DNA from: CBDBND01 sp965262665
GTDB lineage: Bacteria > Pseudomonadota > Alphaproteobacteria > Rhodospirillales > Rhodospirillaceae
Direction: 5' to 3'
Assembly (NCBI GenBank): GCA_965262665.1
Contig: CBDHFR010000004.1
Location: forward strand, 558,001 to 622,000
Length of the DNA: 64,000 bases
Below the pieces are notes generated by a model that was not told the DNA's origin, searched no databases, and worked only from the letters and a program-made list of their open reading frames with translations. The position numbers were made by a program, and so were the translations under genes. This document shows, piece after piece, positions 26,598-35,273 of the stretch. The first letter of the stretch is position 1, and the number at the start of each line of letters is the position of its first letter.

Positions 26598-26621
26598 GTA
26601 CATAACTGTACGGTTATGTAC
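26598..26621. promoter_or_regulatory. 24-bp dyad over a probable promoter
   Basis: GTACATAAC (26598-26606) and GTTATGTAC (26613-26621) are perfect inverted repeats around TGTACG. A TTGACG at 26578-26583 could be a -35 element, with the dyad covering the -10 area. It sits 19 bases before the next start codon, so a repressor or activator site for the gene at 26640 is likely. No regulator gene is recognised in the element. Confidence 0.55.
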
Positions 26622-26639
26622 TTTTTAAGGAAAAAGGCT

Positions 26640-27056
26640 ATGAAAATTCCCTACACAGAAACGCAAGTTGCGGATTACGCCCGCGCAAAAGATATTTCTA
26701 TCGAAGCGTCACGAGCGGCGCATGAGGCCACGGTGCGTTATGACGAATTGGTGCGCGAGTGCCAAGCCGCGCACCCAGACCTGCACCCCACACAATGCGA
26801 CGTGAAAGTTTTAGAAACGGATGAAGGGAAATTGCTCCATGCGGCAATGGACCCGCGCCCGAATATTACAACGAAAGCGATGCGTGTCCGTGTCGTTCTT
26901 TTAGAGCATGCGCGGTTAGCACTTGGCGACGTTATGCCCAAGACTGCGGTGGTTGCAAAAGACTCTGCAATCGTGAACTGCGCTTTGAAAATGTTAGCCG
27001 ATTCATGCGCGGAGAAAGTGATCCAAGCAAAGATCAAAGATTACTTTAAAGACTGA
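26640..27056 (+). CDS. Unknown protein before the integrase
   Basis: A 138-aa protein from ATG 26640, with AAGGAAAAAGG just upstream. The first 45 residues (YTETQVADYARAKDISIEASRA and on) are helical and charged. The rest contains TQCDVKVLETDEGKLLHAAMD and MRVRVVLLEHARLALGD, and it ends in a Lys-rich IQAKIKDYFKD. I do not recognise the family. It is separated from the portal by 108 bases with its own promoter-like sequence and dyad, so it is probably regulated apart from the head genes. Confidence 0.6.
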   Translation: MKIPYTETQVADYARAKDISIEASRAAHEATVRYDELVRECQAAHPDLHPTQCDVKVLETDEGKLLHAAMDPRPNITTKAMRVRVVLLEHARLALGDVMPKTAVVAKDSAIVNCALKMLADSCAEKVIQAKIKDYFKD

Positions 27057-27061
27057 CTCAA

Positions 27062-27268
27062 GTGTCCCGCAAAACCACACCAACGCAAGCCGAACTTGCT
27101 CGCTCCATAAAGGCGATGCAAGCAGCCGGTTATGCAAACGTGCGTGTGGTGCATGGCACGGACGGAAGGATCACCATTACCCCTGGCGAACCGTCTAACG
27201 ATGATGACGCTGCTGCCATGGAACTCACTGAAATGATTCAACGACCATTACCAGGAGAAAGACCGTGA
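27062..27268 (+). CDS. Small protein coupled to the integrase, unknown
   Basis: A 68-aa product from GTG 27062, 5 bases after the previous stop. It overlaps the integrase start by 4 bases (GTGA). The first half (TPTQAELARSIKAMQAAGYA) is helical, followed by NVRVVHGTDGRITITPGEP, a beta hairpin. Position suggests a recombination directionality factor or regulator, but no excisionase motif is evident. Unknown. Confidence 0.55.
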   Translation: MSRKTTPTQAELARSIKAMQAAGYANVRVVHGTDGRITITPGEPSNDDDAAAMELTEMIQRPLPGERP

Positions 27269-28341
27269 GAAAGAAAAAGAAATATTCAGACGTGACGTTT
27301 GCTTTAGATCGGCACGGCAAGCTTAGGTCTAGATTCCGCAAGATCAAAAACGGACGGCGCATTGATAGGTACATTCACGGCAAAATCGGATCGGAACAGT
27401 TTCTTCGGGAATTGCAGGCCGCACGCAACGGCGAAGGCACGGGCGCTTCTAAGAACCGCGCACGCCACGGCACTTTCAATTTTCTAATCCAGACCTTTAA
27501 ACAATCGCCGAGCTATGGCTCGCTTTGTCCGTCCAGTAAAAAGACGAAAAACTATTATTTGAACGTTCTGAGTGAGCGTGTTGGCGATGGTCAATATGCG
27601 GAGACTAAACCCGTCCACGTTGAAATGCTCATGGCCCAAATGAAAGGCCCTGCCGCTGGCAATCGGTTGCGCCAGGTGTTGGCCGAGCTGTTCGATCACG
27701 CTGCCAAGCGGCATGACTTTCAAAGGCCCAATCCCGCAAGGCAAGCCGACGTGAACAAAATTCGATCCACCGGCCATGACACTTGGAACGATGCGGAGCG
27801 GGCGAAGTTTCGAATGACACACCCAAGCGGGACTACGGCACGCTTGGCGTTTGAACTTATGTTCTGTACTGTTGCCGGGCGCGTGGACGCCATAGCCATG
27901 ACACGCGGCAACATAGACTGGATCAACCGCCGCATAAGCTACGCTCGGCAAAAGACGGACGTGCGGGCAACCATGCCGATCACGCCCGAGCTTGCCCATG
28001 AACTGGATCAATTGCCAGCAGACCAATTCACGTTGCTGGCAACGCGGAAGGGTACGGCTTTCCCAGTCGGCTCATTCAGTCGGGCGTTTGGCGTTTGGTG
28101 CCGAGAAGCTGGCGTTAAGGGTCTTTCGTCACATGGCTTGCGAAAAGCCCGTGCGGTTTTGTTGGCGGAAAGTGGTGCCACTAGCGAGGAATTAATGGCC
28201 TATTTAGGCCATAGCCGACCTGAAGAATCAGCCGTCTATACAAACAAGGCTGACCGAGTACGGCTGGCAGACAATGCGGCACGGAAAGTGGAGAACAAAG
28301 CAGGCTCAAAAGTTGTCCAACCTTTTGTCCAACCTAAATGA
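27265..28341 (+). CDS. Tyrosine recombinase / phage integrase
   Basis: A 358-aa integrase. The basic N-terminal arm (MRKKKKYSDVTFALDRHGKL) is followed by a SAM-like core-binding region (LIQTFKQSPSYGSLCPSSKK). The catalytic domain shows the first Arg in FCTVAGRVDAIAMTRGNIDW, the HxxR motif in LSSHGLRKARAVLLAESG, then AYLGHSRPEES and the nucleophilic Tyr in AVYTNKADR. The C-terminus is basic. The length and all catalytic residues are normal, so the enzyme could be active even if the head genes are damaged. The 176 bases downstream contain no tRNA gene, so the target site is unclear. Confidence 0.93.
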   Translation: MRKKKKYSDVTFALDRHGKLRSRFRKIKNGRRIDRYIHGKIGSEQFLRELQAARNGEGTGASKNRARHGTFNFLIQTFKQSPSYGSLCPSSKKTKNYYLNVLSERVGDGQYAETKPVHVEMLMAQMKGPAAGNRLRQVLAELFDHAAKRHDFQRPNPARQADVNKIRSTGHDTWNDAERAKFRMTHPSGTTARLAFELMFCTVAGRVDAIAMTRGNIDWINRRISYARQKTDVRATMPITPELAHELDQLPADQFTLLATRKGTAFPVGSFSRAFGVWCREAGVKGLSSHGLRKARAVLLAESGATSEELMAYLGHSRPEESAVYTNKADRVRLADNAARKVENKAGSKVVQPFVQPK

Positions 28342-28517
28342 ATCTGCGCATAAGTCATTGATTCAAATGGTTAAATTTTAAGTGATTCATTCAACCGCGG
28401 AAACGCTCTAGTCTCAATCGGCCGAGCGGAACTGGCCAAACTGGTGGTGGGTAGCCTTTACGATACTAACGCGCGGGGTAAAATCTATTCAGCGATTGAG
28501 CAATAACCTAATCCGGC

Positions 28518-29129
28518 TCAAATTCGCCGGTTGACCCGTTGTGGTGCGGTTCTGGCCGGTGATTGGCCACCGGGTTTATCGCTGGCGTCGGAGCCGAACA
28601 GACTGGCCAAGAGACCGGGTTTCTTCTTTTCCGATTCAGGCACTTCAGGCGTTCGTTCACCGCGGTAGTTTTCCATCACCTTCGCCGACACCTTGCCGCC
28701 CAAAGCTTTGGTGATGGCAATCTCAAGTGAGCCCGGCGCGATGGGTTTGCGCAGGTAGCCATTGATGTCGAACTCGGCCGCTTTGCGGTAGACTTTCATG
28801 CTGGTGTAAGAGTTCACTACAACTATCGGAATTTTTTGTAGACGTTCCCGCTTGTGTTCCCGCAAAGTTTTGATCAACGACAAACCGCTTGCCCCCGGCA
28901 GCATGAGGTCGACCAGAACGATATTAACCTTGGTTTCGGCATCGTCTTCAAGTTGATAGATGGCGTCTTCGGCGTTGCCCACGGCAATCACCCGGCGCAC
29001 ACCGATCTTTTTCAGAAAGGCGCACATCACGTCACAGATGACCTCTTCGTCTTCCACGACGAGCACTGAAACCTTTTTCAGATCGACTTCGATATCTTCG
29101 GTGGGCTGGGGATCAAGATCGGACGGCAT
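28518..29129 (-). CDS. Response-regulator receiver protein (stand-alone, CheY-like)
   Basis: A 203-aa protein with one receiver domain at residues 20-140: acidic pocket VVEDEE, phospho-acceptor Asp74 in VLVDLMLPGASG, and the conserved Lys in GYLRKPIAPGSLE. No DNA-binding output domain follows. The last 55 residues are a low-complexity Pro/Lys/Ser tail. It is a single-domain regulator that probably acts by protein contact. Partner kinase unknown. It lies 80 bases after ligA on the same strand and is the first intact core gene to the right of the phage-like element. Confidence 0.88.
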   Translation of the reverse strand: MPSDLDPQPTEDIEVDLKKVSVLVVEDEEVICDVMCAFLKKIGVRRVIAVGNAEDAIYQLEDDAETKVNIVLVDLMLPGASGLSLIKTLREHKRERLQKIPIVVVNSYTSMKVYRKAAEFDINGYLRKPIAPGSLEIAITKALGGKVSAKVMENYRGERTPEVPESEKKKPGLLASLFGSDASDKPGGQSPARTAPQRVNRRI

Positions 29130-29209
29130 GGGGCTTTCACTGTGAAATCACGACGAACGGCAAGTTTAGCGGCCCACGTAGGATTGGTCACCGGTTCAGA
29201 AGGAGAAAT

Positions 29210-31315
29210 TCAATCCCGCCCAATCATCTTTAGGTAGCCTTGTTCGTCCACCACCTGAACCCCAAAGCTTTCAGCTTGTTTGAGTTTTGAACCCGCCCCG
29301 GGGCCGGCGACCACCAAGTCGGTCTTGGCGGAAACCGACCCTGCCACCTTGGTGCCGAGGGCCTGGGCTTCAGCTTTTGCTTCATTCCGGGTCATGGTTT
29401 CCAGGGTACCAGTAAACACCACGGTCTTGCCGGAAATGGGAGAGGCAACGGTATCGGGAGCCGCAAAATCCTGGATGGTCAGCTCGTGAGCCAAGCCGTC
29501 GAGGATGTCCTGATTGAGCGGTTCTGCGAAGAAACCCAGAAGATCATCGGCCACGGCCGCACCGACACTCTCGATATTGAGTAAGTCCTGATAGGCCTGA
29601 GACTCACGGTCTTGGGCTTTGTCCATGGCCGCGCGCAACGCCTTAAGAGAGCCATAAGCCTGGGCCAGCAAGCGCGCGGTGGCCTGACCGACCTGTCTGA
29701 TGCCCAAGGCATAAAGGAACCGATCCAGTTCAACCGTGCGTTTGTCTTCAATCGCCTGGAATAGATTGTCTGCTGAGGTATCGCCCCATCCCTCTTGGTT
29801 TTTCAGAGGCGTCAGATTAACCGGGTCTGCATCCCGCTTTGCCAACGTAAAGATGTCCACCGGGCTGGTGATGAGTCCGTCGGCGTGAAACGTTTCGATG
29901 TTCTTGGCTCCCAATCCTTCGATGTCAAAGGCATTGCGGGAGACAAAGTGCTTAAGACGCTCGACCGCCTGAGCTTCACAAATGAGTCCGCCGGTGCACC
30001 GCCGTACGGCTTCACCCTCCTCCCGCACGGCCAAGCTGCCGCAGATAGGGCAGGTTTCAGGATAGACGTAGGGCTTGCTCTTTTTGGGGCGCTTTTCCGT
30101 GATCACCCGCACCACCTGGGGGATGACATCTCCCGCGCGTTGAATGATGACGGTGTCGCCCTCGCGGATGTCTTTACGGGCAATTTCATCCTCATTGTGC
30201 AGGGTGGCGTTGGACACAACGACGCCGCCGACGGTTACGGGCTTGAGCCGGGCAACCGGGGTTAAGGAACCTGTCCGGCCCACTTGAATGTCGATGGAGT
30301 CCAAGACTGTTTCGGCTTGCTCCGCCGGAAATTTATGAGCGGTGGCCCAGCGCGGTGCGCGGCTGACAAATCCCAATCGCTGCTGCCAATCCAGCCGGTT
30401 GACTTTATAGACCACACCATCAATGTCGTAGGGCAGGGTGGCCCGCTGTGATTCTATATGGCGGTAGGTTTTGAGCGTTTCTTCGACCGTGTGACACAAG
30501 CGGGTGAGGGGATTGGTCGGAAATCCCCATGCCTTAAGCCGGTTCATATACTCTTGTTGGCTATCCCAATCCGTGGGGTCAGCCTCACCCCAAGCGTAAG
30601 CGAACAGGGTTAACGGTCTTGATTTTGTGATCTCTGTATCCAGTTGGCGCAATGAACCCGCTGCGGCATTGCGGGGATTGGCAAACACCTTTGCATCTTT
30701 TTTCGACTGCGCGTCATTGAGTGCCTTAAAGTCGTCCTTGGTCATTAACACTTCGCCCCGGACATCAAGCACCTTTGGTGCATCGCCCGATAGCGTTTCA
30801 GGTAAATCGCCAATTACTCTTAGGTTAGCGGTGATGTCTTCGCCTTCCTGACCGTCACCGCGGGTTGCCCCCACGGTAAAGTGGCGGTTTTCATACCGCG
30901 CTGAAAAAGACAGGCCGTCGATTTTTGGCTCGGCAATGACATCAATGATTTCGTTTTCGTCCAAACCCAGGAACCGGCGTATTCGGGCAAAGAAGTCTTC
31001 GACATCTTCAACAGTGAACACATTGCCCAAGGACAGCATGGGAACAGTGTGCCGATATTTCTTAAACCCCGTAGCCGGGGCGGCACCAACTTTTCTGCTC
31101 GGACTGTCTTTGCGAATTAAGTCCGGAAATCGTGATTCGATGGCCTCGTTGCGTGCCTTTAACAGGTCATATTCGGAATCGGTAATCGTCGGCGCATCAT
31201 CCTGGTAATAGCGGCGGTCATGCTCGGCCATATCCGCAGTCAGAAGTTTGAGTTCTGCAGCAGCATCTTTTTTGGAGAGGTCGTCGATGGCTTTAGCGTG
31301 TGGATTAGAAGTCAT
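29210..31315 (-). CDS. ligA: NAD-dependent DNA ligase LigA
   Basis: A 701-aa ligase. The Ia domain is followed by the adenylation domain with the conserved HTVPMLSLGNVF and the AMP-accepting Lys131 in AEPKIDGLSF. Then come the OB fold (EGDTVIIQRAGDVIPQVV), the four-cysteine zinc finger (CPICG and CTGGLICEAQ), helix-hairpin-helix repeats and a C-terminal BRCT domain (ISGKTVVFTGTLETMTRNEA). It seals nicks in replication and repair using NAD+. The length is normal. It starts four bases after recN ends, in the order recN-ligA usual for this class. Confidence 0.97.
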   Translation of the reverse strand: MTSNPHAKAIDDLSKKDAAAELKLLTADMAEHDRRYYQDDAPTITDSEYDLLKARNEAIESRFPDLIRKDSPSRKVGAAPATGFKKYRHTVPMLSLGNVFTVEDVEDFFARIRRFLGLDENEIIDVIAEPKIDGLSFSARYENRHFTVGATRGDGQEGEDITANLRVIGDLPETLSGDAPKVLDVRGEVLMTKDDFKALNDAQSKKDAKVFANPRNAAAGSLRQLDTEITKSRPLTLFAYAWGEADPTDWDSQQEYMNRLKAWGFPTNPLTRLCHTVEETLKTYRHIESQRATLPYDIDGVVYKVNRLDWQQRLGFVSRAPRWATAHKFPAEQAETVLDSIDIQVGRTGSLTPVARLKPVTVGGVVVSNATLHNEDEIARKDIREGDTVIIQRAGDVIPQVVRVITEKRPKKSKPYVYPETCPICGSLAVREEGEAVRRCTGGLICEAQAVERLKHFVSRNAFDIEGLGAKNIETFHADGLITSPVDIFTLAKRDADPVNLTPLKNQEGWGDTSADNLFQAIEDKRTVELDRFLYALGIRQVGQATARLLAQAYGSLKALRAAMDKAQDRESQAYQDLLNIESVGAAVADDLLGFFAEPLNQDILDGLAHELTIQDFAAPDTVASPISGKTVVFTGTLETMTRNEAKAEAQALGTKVAGSVSAKTDLVVAGPGAGSKLKQAESFGVQVVDEQGYLKMIGRD

Positions 31316-31319
31316 TCTG

Positions 31320-32996
31320 TTACGTGCCCGTCATCAGAACATCGGCGGCGGCGCGAGCCTCGTCGGTAATGTCTGTCCCGGCCAGCATGCGGGCGATTTC
31401 TTCACGCCTCTCATCGGGTGTTAATTTGACCACCCGCGTCGCAGCGATTTCGCCGTCCGTTACCTTAGCGACACGCCAATGGCCTTCCCCTCGCGCTGCG
31501 ACCTGCGGTGAATGGGTGACCACAAGTACCTGCGTGTTCCGCGCCAACCGGGCTAGCCGTTCGCCCACTGCGCTGGCGGTGGCGCCTCCGATACCGGAAT
31601 CCACTTCGTCGAAAATCATAACGGCCGGCAGTTGGCTATCGGCCAAGACGACCTTGAGTGCTAGTAAAAACCGGGCCAGTTCGCCACCGGATGCAATCTT
31701 GTTGAGGTGGCCCGGCGGCATACCAGGGTTTGTGGTAACTTCGAAAATTACTCGGTCACTTCCTTGCGCGGACCACTCGGTTTCCTGGAGCGGCTCGACG
31801 ACCACCGCAAATGAAGCGTCATTGAGTTTAAGTGGAGAGAGTTCTTTTGCTACAGCAGCAGCCAAGGTCTGACCCGCTTGACGGCGGGCATCGGTGAGTG
31901 ATTTTGCTGCCGTGACGAACGCATGCCGTGTTGTTTGTTCTGCTTTAGCGAGGCGTATCAAGGTCTCTTCGCCTCCAGTCAAGGTCTCCAACCGGATGCG
32001 CATGGTCGCTAGAGTTCCAGCTAGGTCATCAATGCCAACCCCATGTTTTCGAGCTTCGGCTTTTAGGGCGAACAGGCGTTCCTCGGCGGCTTCCAATTCA
32101 GCTGGATCCAAATCAAAGGCTGCGGCCGTAGCATCGAGTGCCTGTTCCGCTTCTGTCAGTTCAATCGATACTCGGTCCAGTGCCGCGCATATGGAATCCA
32201 ACTGCCCTTCGGCCTTTCCAGCCACGCGGCGTAACTCTCCCTGTGCAGACCGCACTGCCCCATCCACGTCTGCGGGCTCCTTCAATGCCTGCCGAGCGGC
32301 TTCAACCGCAGTGAGAATTTGCTCGCCATGGCGTAATAGGGCCCGTTTAGCCGTCAGTTCTGGTTCCTCACCCGGCATGGGAGCCAACCGTTCGAGTTTT
32401 TCGACATGTGCCCGTAAAGTTTCTTCTTCCACCTTGGCGTTACGCATCATCTGCTCTGCCTCAGTCAACGCTTTTTGTGCGGATTGCCATTCAGCCCAGG
32501 TCTTCCGGCAAATGGTATCCGCTTCATCGCTCTGAGTGATTTGCCGGTACCGGTCAAGGACTTGCAGATGGGTGCGAACGTCCATCAAACCATGGGCGTC
32601 GAACTGACCATGCACCTCCACCAAGAACGCGCCGATTTGCCTGAGCAAACCTACACTCACCGCTTGATCGTTGATAAAGGCCCGGCTGCGGCCGTCTTGA
32701 CTAACACTGCGGCGCATGACCACGGTATCGCCGTCGAGTGTGAGATCGTGTTCGGCAAAAATGCGATACACCGGATGGTTGGTTGGAATATCGAATTCAG
32801 CCGTAACGCTGAGTTTTTCGGCGCTGGGGCGAACCAGGCTGCTGTCACCTCGTTCACCCAAAGCCAAACCAAGCGAATCAAGCAAGATTGACTTTCCCGC
32901 TCCCGTTTCACCGGTTAGGACACCTAGTCCAGCAGTGAACTCAAGATCAAGTTTGTCGATTAAGACAACATCGCGAATAGACAGCGAGGCAAGCAT
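31320..32996 (-). CDS. recN: DNA repair protein RecN
   Basis: A 558-aa SMC-like ATPase. The N-terminal Walker A is LTGETGAGKSILLDSLGLA. Long central helices form a coiled coil. The C-terminal region has the signature IASGGELARFLLALK and the Walker B MIFDEVDSGIGG. RecN helps double-strand break repair and cohesion of sister chromatids. It lies 12 bases after bamD and is expected to be co-transcribed with bamD and ligA. Confidence 0.96.
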   Translation of the reverse strand: MLASLSIRDVVLIDKLDLEFTAGLGVLTGETGAGKSILLDSLGLALGERGDSSLVRPSAEKLSVTAEFDIPTNHPVYRIFAEHDLTLDGDTVVMRRSVSQDGRSRAFINDQAVSVGLLRQIGAFLVEVHGQFDAHGLMDVRTHLQVLDRYRQITQSDEADTICRKTWAEWQSAQKALTEAEQMMRNAKVEEETLRAHVEKLERLAPMPGEEPELTAKRALLRHGEQILTAVEAARQALKEPADVDGAVRSAQGELRRVAGKAEGQLDSICAALDRVSIELTEAEQALDATAAAFDLDPAELEAAEERLFALKAEARKHGVGIDDLAGTLATMRIRLETLTGGEETLIRLAKAEQTTRHAFVTAAKSLTDARRQAGQTLAAAVAKELSPLKLNDASFAVVVEPLQETEWSAQGSDRVIFEVTTNPGMPPGHLNKIASGGELARFLLALKVVLADSQLPAVMIFDEVDSGIGGATASAVGERLARLARNTQVLVVTHSPQVAARGEGHWRVAKVTDGEIAATRVVKLTPDERREEIARMLAGTDITDEARAAADVLMTGT

Positions 32997-33008
32997 TGTC
33001 CGGTTTGC

Positions 33009-33851
33009 TTACCAGATGCGCCACCAGGGTTCGTCGTCTCCCTCTGACGCAGATTGGGCTTCTGCCTGTTGGCGCTGGCGTTCTTGGGGGCTAAGTCCAG
33101 CAAGCTGATAGGCGTCTTCATACCAATCACTGCCTGGGTAATTGTAACCAAGAACGGCGGCGCTTCGCTTTGCTTCGTCGCGTAGTCCGAGCGCGGAATA
33201 GGCTTCGACCATGCGAAACAGCGCTTCAGGGGCGTGCGTCGTGTTACCGTATTCTGCGATCACATTCTTAAACCGGTTAACAGCGGCCAAATAATGCTGA
33301 CGACGCAAATAGAATCGACCTACCGTCATTTCTTTGCCGGCTAGATGATCCCGTGTGAGATCGATCTTGAGACGGGCGTCGCGGGCATATGATGTATCCG
33401 GGAAGCGCGTAATCACATCTTCCAATGCTATGAGCGCGTCCTGAGTCATCTCCTGGTCGCGTTCAACATCGGATATCTGCTCGTAATAACACAGAGCTTT
33501 CAAATAATAGGCATAAACGACATCACGATTGCCCGGGTGCACTTGAATAAAGCGGTCCAGCGAAGCAATTGCGTCGTCATACTTGTTATTCATGTAATGG
33601 GAATAGGCTGCCATCAATTTTGATTTTGTCGCCCAGATAGAGTAGGGGTGTTGCCGTTCCACTTCATCGAAGAAGTAGGCAGCATCCCGGAATCGATCAT
33701 CTTCCAAGTATTCTGTGGCCTGATTATAAATCTCGTAGACCGTAAGCTCCCGGTATTCGGGTTCATCGTCACCGGCGCAGGCGGTCAAACCTGCGATGAC
33801 AAGAAACGCTGAAGCGCATTGGCGAAGGATAGTGCAATGACGAGGGGTCAT
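33009..33851 (-). CDS. bamD: Outer membrane assembly lipoprotein BamD
   Basis: A 280-aa lipoprotein. The signal peptide ends in the lipobox LTAC, so Cys25 is lipidated. About five TPR-like helical pairs follow, including VYEIYNQATEYLEDDRFRDA, YDDAIASLDRFIQVHPGN and PDTSYARDARLKIDL. The last 20 residues are a Gln/Glu-rich tail. BamD binds BamA and helps insert beta-barrel proteins in the outer membrane. Its place between lpxC and recN is the normal alphaproteobacterial position. Confidence 0.95.
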   Translation of the reverse strand: MTPRHCTILRQCASAFLVIAGLTACAGDDEPEYRELTVYEIYNQATEYLEDDRFRDAAYFFDEVERQHPYSIWATKSKLMAAYSHYMNNKYDDAIASLDRFIQVHPGNRDVVYAYYLKALCYYEQISDVERDQEMTQDALIALEDVITRFPDTSYARDARLKIDLTRDHLAGKEMTVGRFYLRRQHYLAAVNRFKNVIAEYGNTTHAPEALFRMVEAYSALGLRDEAKRSAAVLGYNYPGSDWYEDAYQLAGLSPQERQRQQAEAQSASEGDDEPWWRIW

Positions 33852-33924
33852 GGCCAGTCAAACTGCAATGGTGAATCAATGCGGCAGTATACCACTGCAG
33901 CCCCCGCTGTCAGCAGAGACTGCT

Positions 33925-34932
33925 TTACCCGGCAGCAACCTTCTGTAGGGGCTGCGTCCAGACAACGTCGTCAACTTCTCGGTCCTCTACAGGTGCGTCG
34001 ATCAGCTCCCAATTGGCGTTGTCCGTGAACACCTTACGGAGCAAATTGGCCGTATCTGCGTGGCTTGAGCAAACGCCATGGAAATGGCCGATTATCTGAT
34101 ATCCGGTGAGGTATAGGTCGCCAACCGCGTCCAACGCCTTATGGCGGACAAATTCATCTGTGTGACGTAATCCGTCTTCATTCAGAATTCTGTCACCATC
34201 AACCACTATCGCGTTTTCGAGGCTGCCGCCCCGCGCCAATCCGGCTTCTCGTAGTGCCGTAACATCTGACAAAAAGCCAAACGTTCTTGATTTGCTGATC
34301 TCGGTCTTGAAGATTTCACGGTCGATGTCAAAACTGCAGAACTGCTCGCCGACTGCCGGAGCGGCAAAGCGGATCTCAAAATCGACTTTCAAACCGCCTG
34401 TTGCTGGTGCAAGACCCACTTCCTTGGTGCCATTTCGATAAACAACGGGTTGCTTTATCAATATCGCCTTGCGCTGTGCTTCTTGTTTGACGACCCCAGC
34501 GCATCCCATCAAAAAGATAAAGGGTGCAGCGCTGCCATCCATGGCCGGAACTTCTGGTCCATTGAGTTCAACCAGGGCATTGTCGATCCCCATGCCATAG
34601 AAAGCCGCCATAAGGTGTTCAACTGTAGCAACACTGATGCCATTTTCAGCGGCTAATACTGTACACATGCGGCTGTCGGCAATCCGGTTCCAGAGGGCAG
34701 GGATTTCCGATCCCCCGCCAACAAGATCGATGCGCTTAAAAGTTATCCCACTATCGGCAGGTGCCGGATGCAACTTCATCGACACTCGAACACCCGAATG
34801 CAAGCCTATTCCACTGCAGCCAATGGACGACTTGAGGGCTCGTTGCTTTATCGATTTGGGAATGGACGGGGTGGTCGCGGGGTCACTGGGCGCACCGGCC
34901 TCGGTGCAAGGGTCGCTGACGTCAAGGGCCAT
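33925..34932 (-). CDS. lpxC: UDP-3-O-acyl-N-acetylglucosamine deacetylase LpxC
   Basis: A 335-aa zinc deacetylase that commits UDP-acyl-GlcNAc to lipid A synthesis. The first zinc His is in ATVEHLMAAFYGMGIDNA, and the second metal site is HTDEFVRHKALDAVGDLYL with its His and Asp. The catalytic region DGSAAPFIFLM and the late catalytic His in GHFHGVCSSHADTANLL are present. About 30 extra N-terminal residues (MALDVSDPCTEAGAPSDP and on) precede the core, so an internal start is possible. LpxC is an FtsH substrate in several proteobacteria. It lies downstream of ftsZ after a strong terminator. Confidence 0.96.
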   Translation of the reverse strand: MALDVSDPCTEAGAPSDPATTPSIPKSIKQRALKSSIGCSGIGLHSGVRVSMKLHPAPADSGITFKRIDLVGGGSEIPALWNRIADSRMCTVLAAENGISVATVEHLMAAFYGMGIDNALVELNGPEVPAMDGSAAPFIFLMGCAGVVKQEAQRKAILIKQPVVYRNGTKEVGLAPATGGLKVDFEIRFAAPAVGEQFCSFDIDREIFKTEISKSRTFGFLSDVTALREAGLARGGSLENAIVVDGDRILNEDGLRHTDEFVRHKALDAVGDLYLTGYQIIGHFHGVCSSHADTANLLRKVFTDNANWELIDAPVEDREVDDVVWTQPLQKVAAG

Positions 34933-35273
34933 AGGTCACCGTTTTTACTTGTAACAAACAATACATTAGGCACACGTCTGCGCCCGGACAGCCAGGGGAC
35001 TCATAGTACCAACCCTGCGAGACCCGCACAATACAAGCATTGTTGCAGATTGTAACGCTTTGACAAGCAAAAATTTTCTGGCTTTACCGCCCTTTCTTTT
35101 TAACAATTGTCCACAACTATTTTCGCTTTATTTCTCTTTACTTTGTCACAAAACCGCGATGATCCGATCCCGGCAAATCATAAGAAAAGGCCCGCCTATT
35201 GGCGGGCCTTTTCCCCTCCCGTTGGCGATTCATCCCCCTCAGCGGACCGCCCCCACGGAACGAAACGAGACGA
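34933..35273. other. 341-bp interval between ftsZ and lpxC
   Basis: There is no gene here. It holds the ftsZ-side terminator at 35185-35212 and an AT-rich stretch (35050-35150) that must carry the lpxC promoter. I cannot place the hexamers with confidence. Confidence 0.6.
35185..35212 (-). terminator. Strong intrinsic terminator after ftsZ
   Basis: AAAAGGCCCGCC (35185-35196) and GGCGGGCCTTTT (35201-35212) form a perfect 12-bp stem with a TATT loop. The arm ends supply T-tracts on both strands. It lies 62 bases past the ftsZ stop and should end the dcw transcript before lpxC. Confidence 0.9.

Larger units (their letters stand above)
18737..28341 (+). mobile_element. Tail-less phage-like integrated element (capsid-type satellite or reduced prophage)
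   Basis: All genes here point right: an unknown gene, a split terminase-small-like gene, large terminase, HNH nuclease, capsid, a small protein, prohead protease, connector, portal, two small genes and a tyrosine integrase. I find no tail tube, tape measure, tail fibre, lysin, holin, repressor or replication gene. Capsid-forming phage-inducible chromosomal islands have this content, as do decayed HK97-type prophages. The left boundary is the abrupt join to istA near 18733. The right boundary is somewhere after the integrase, 28342-28517. No duplicated att core was found by eye. Confidence 0.75.

Noticed and set aside
28342..28517. tRNA gene or duplicated att core after the integrase
   Set aside because: No cloverleaf can be drawn and no matching core was found by eye near the left junction at 18733; only short TGATTCA repeats are present.
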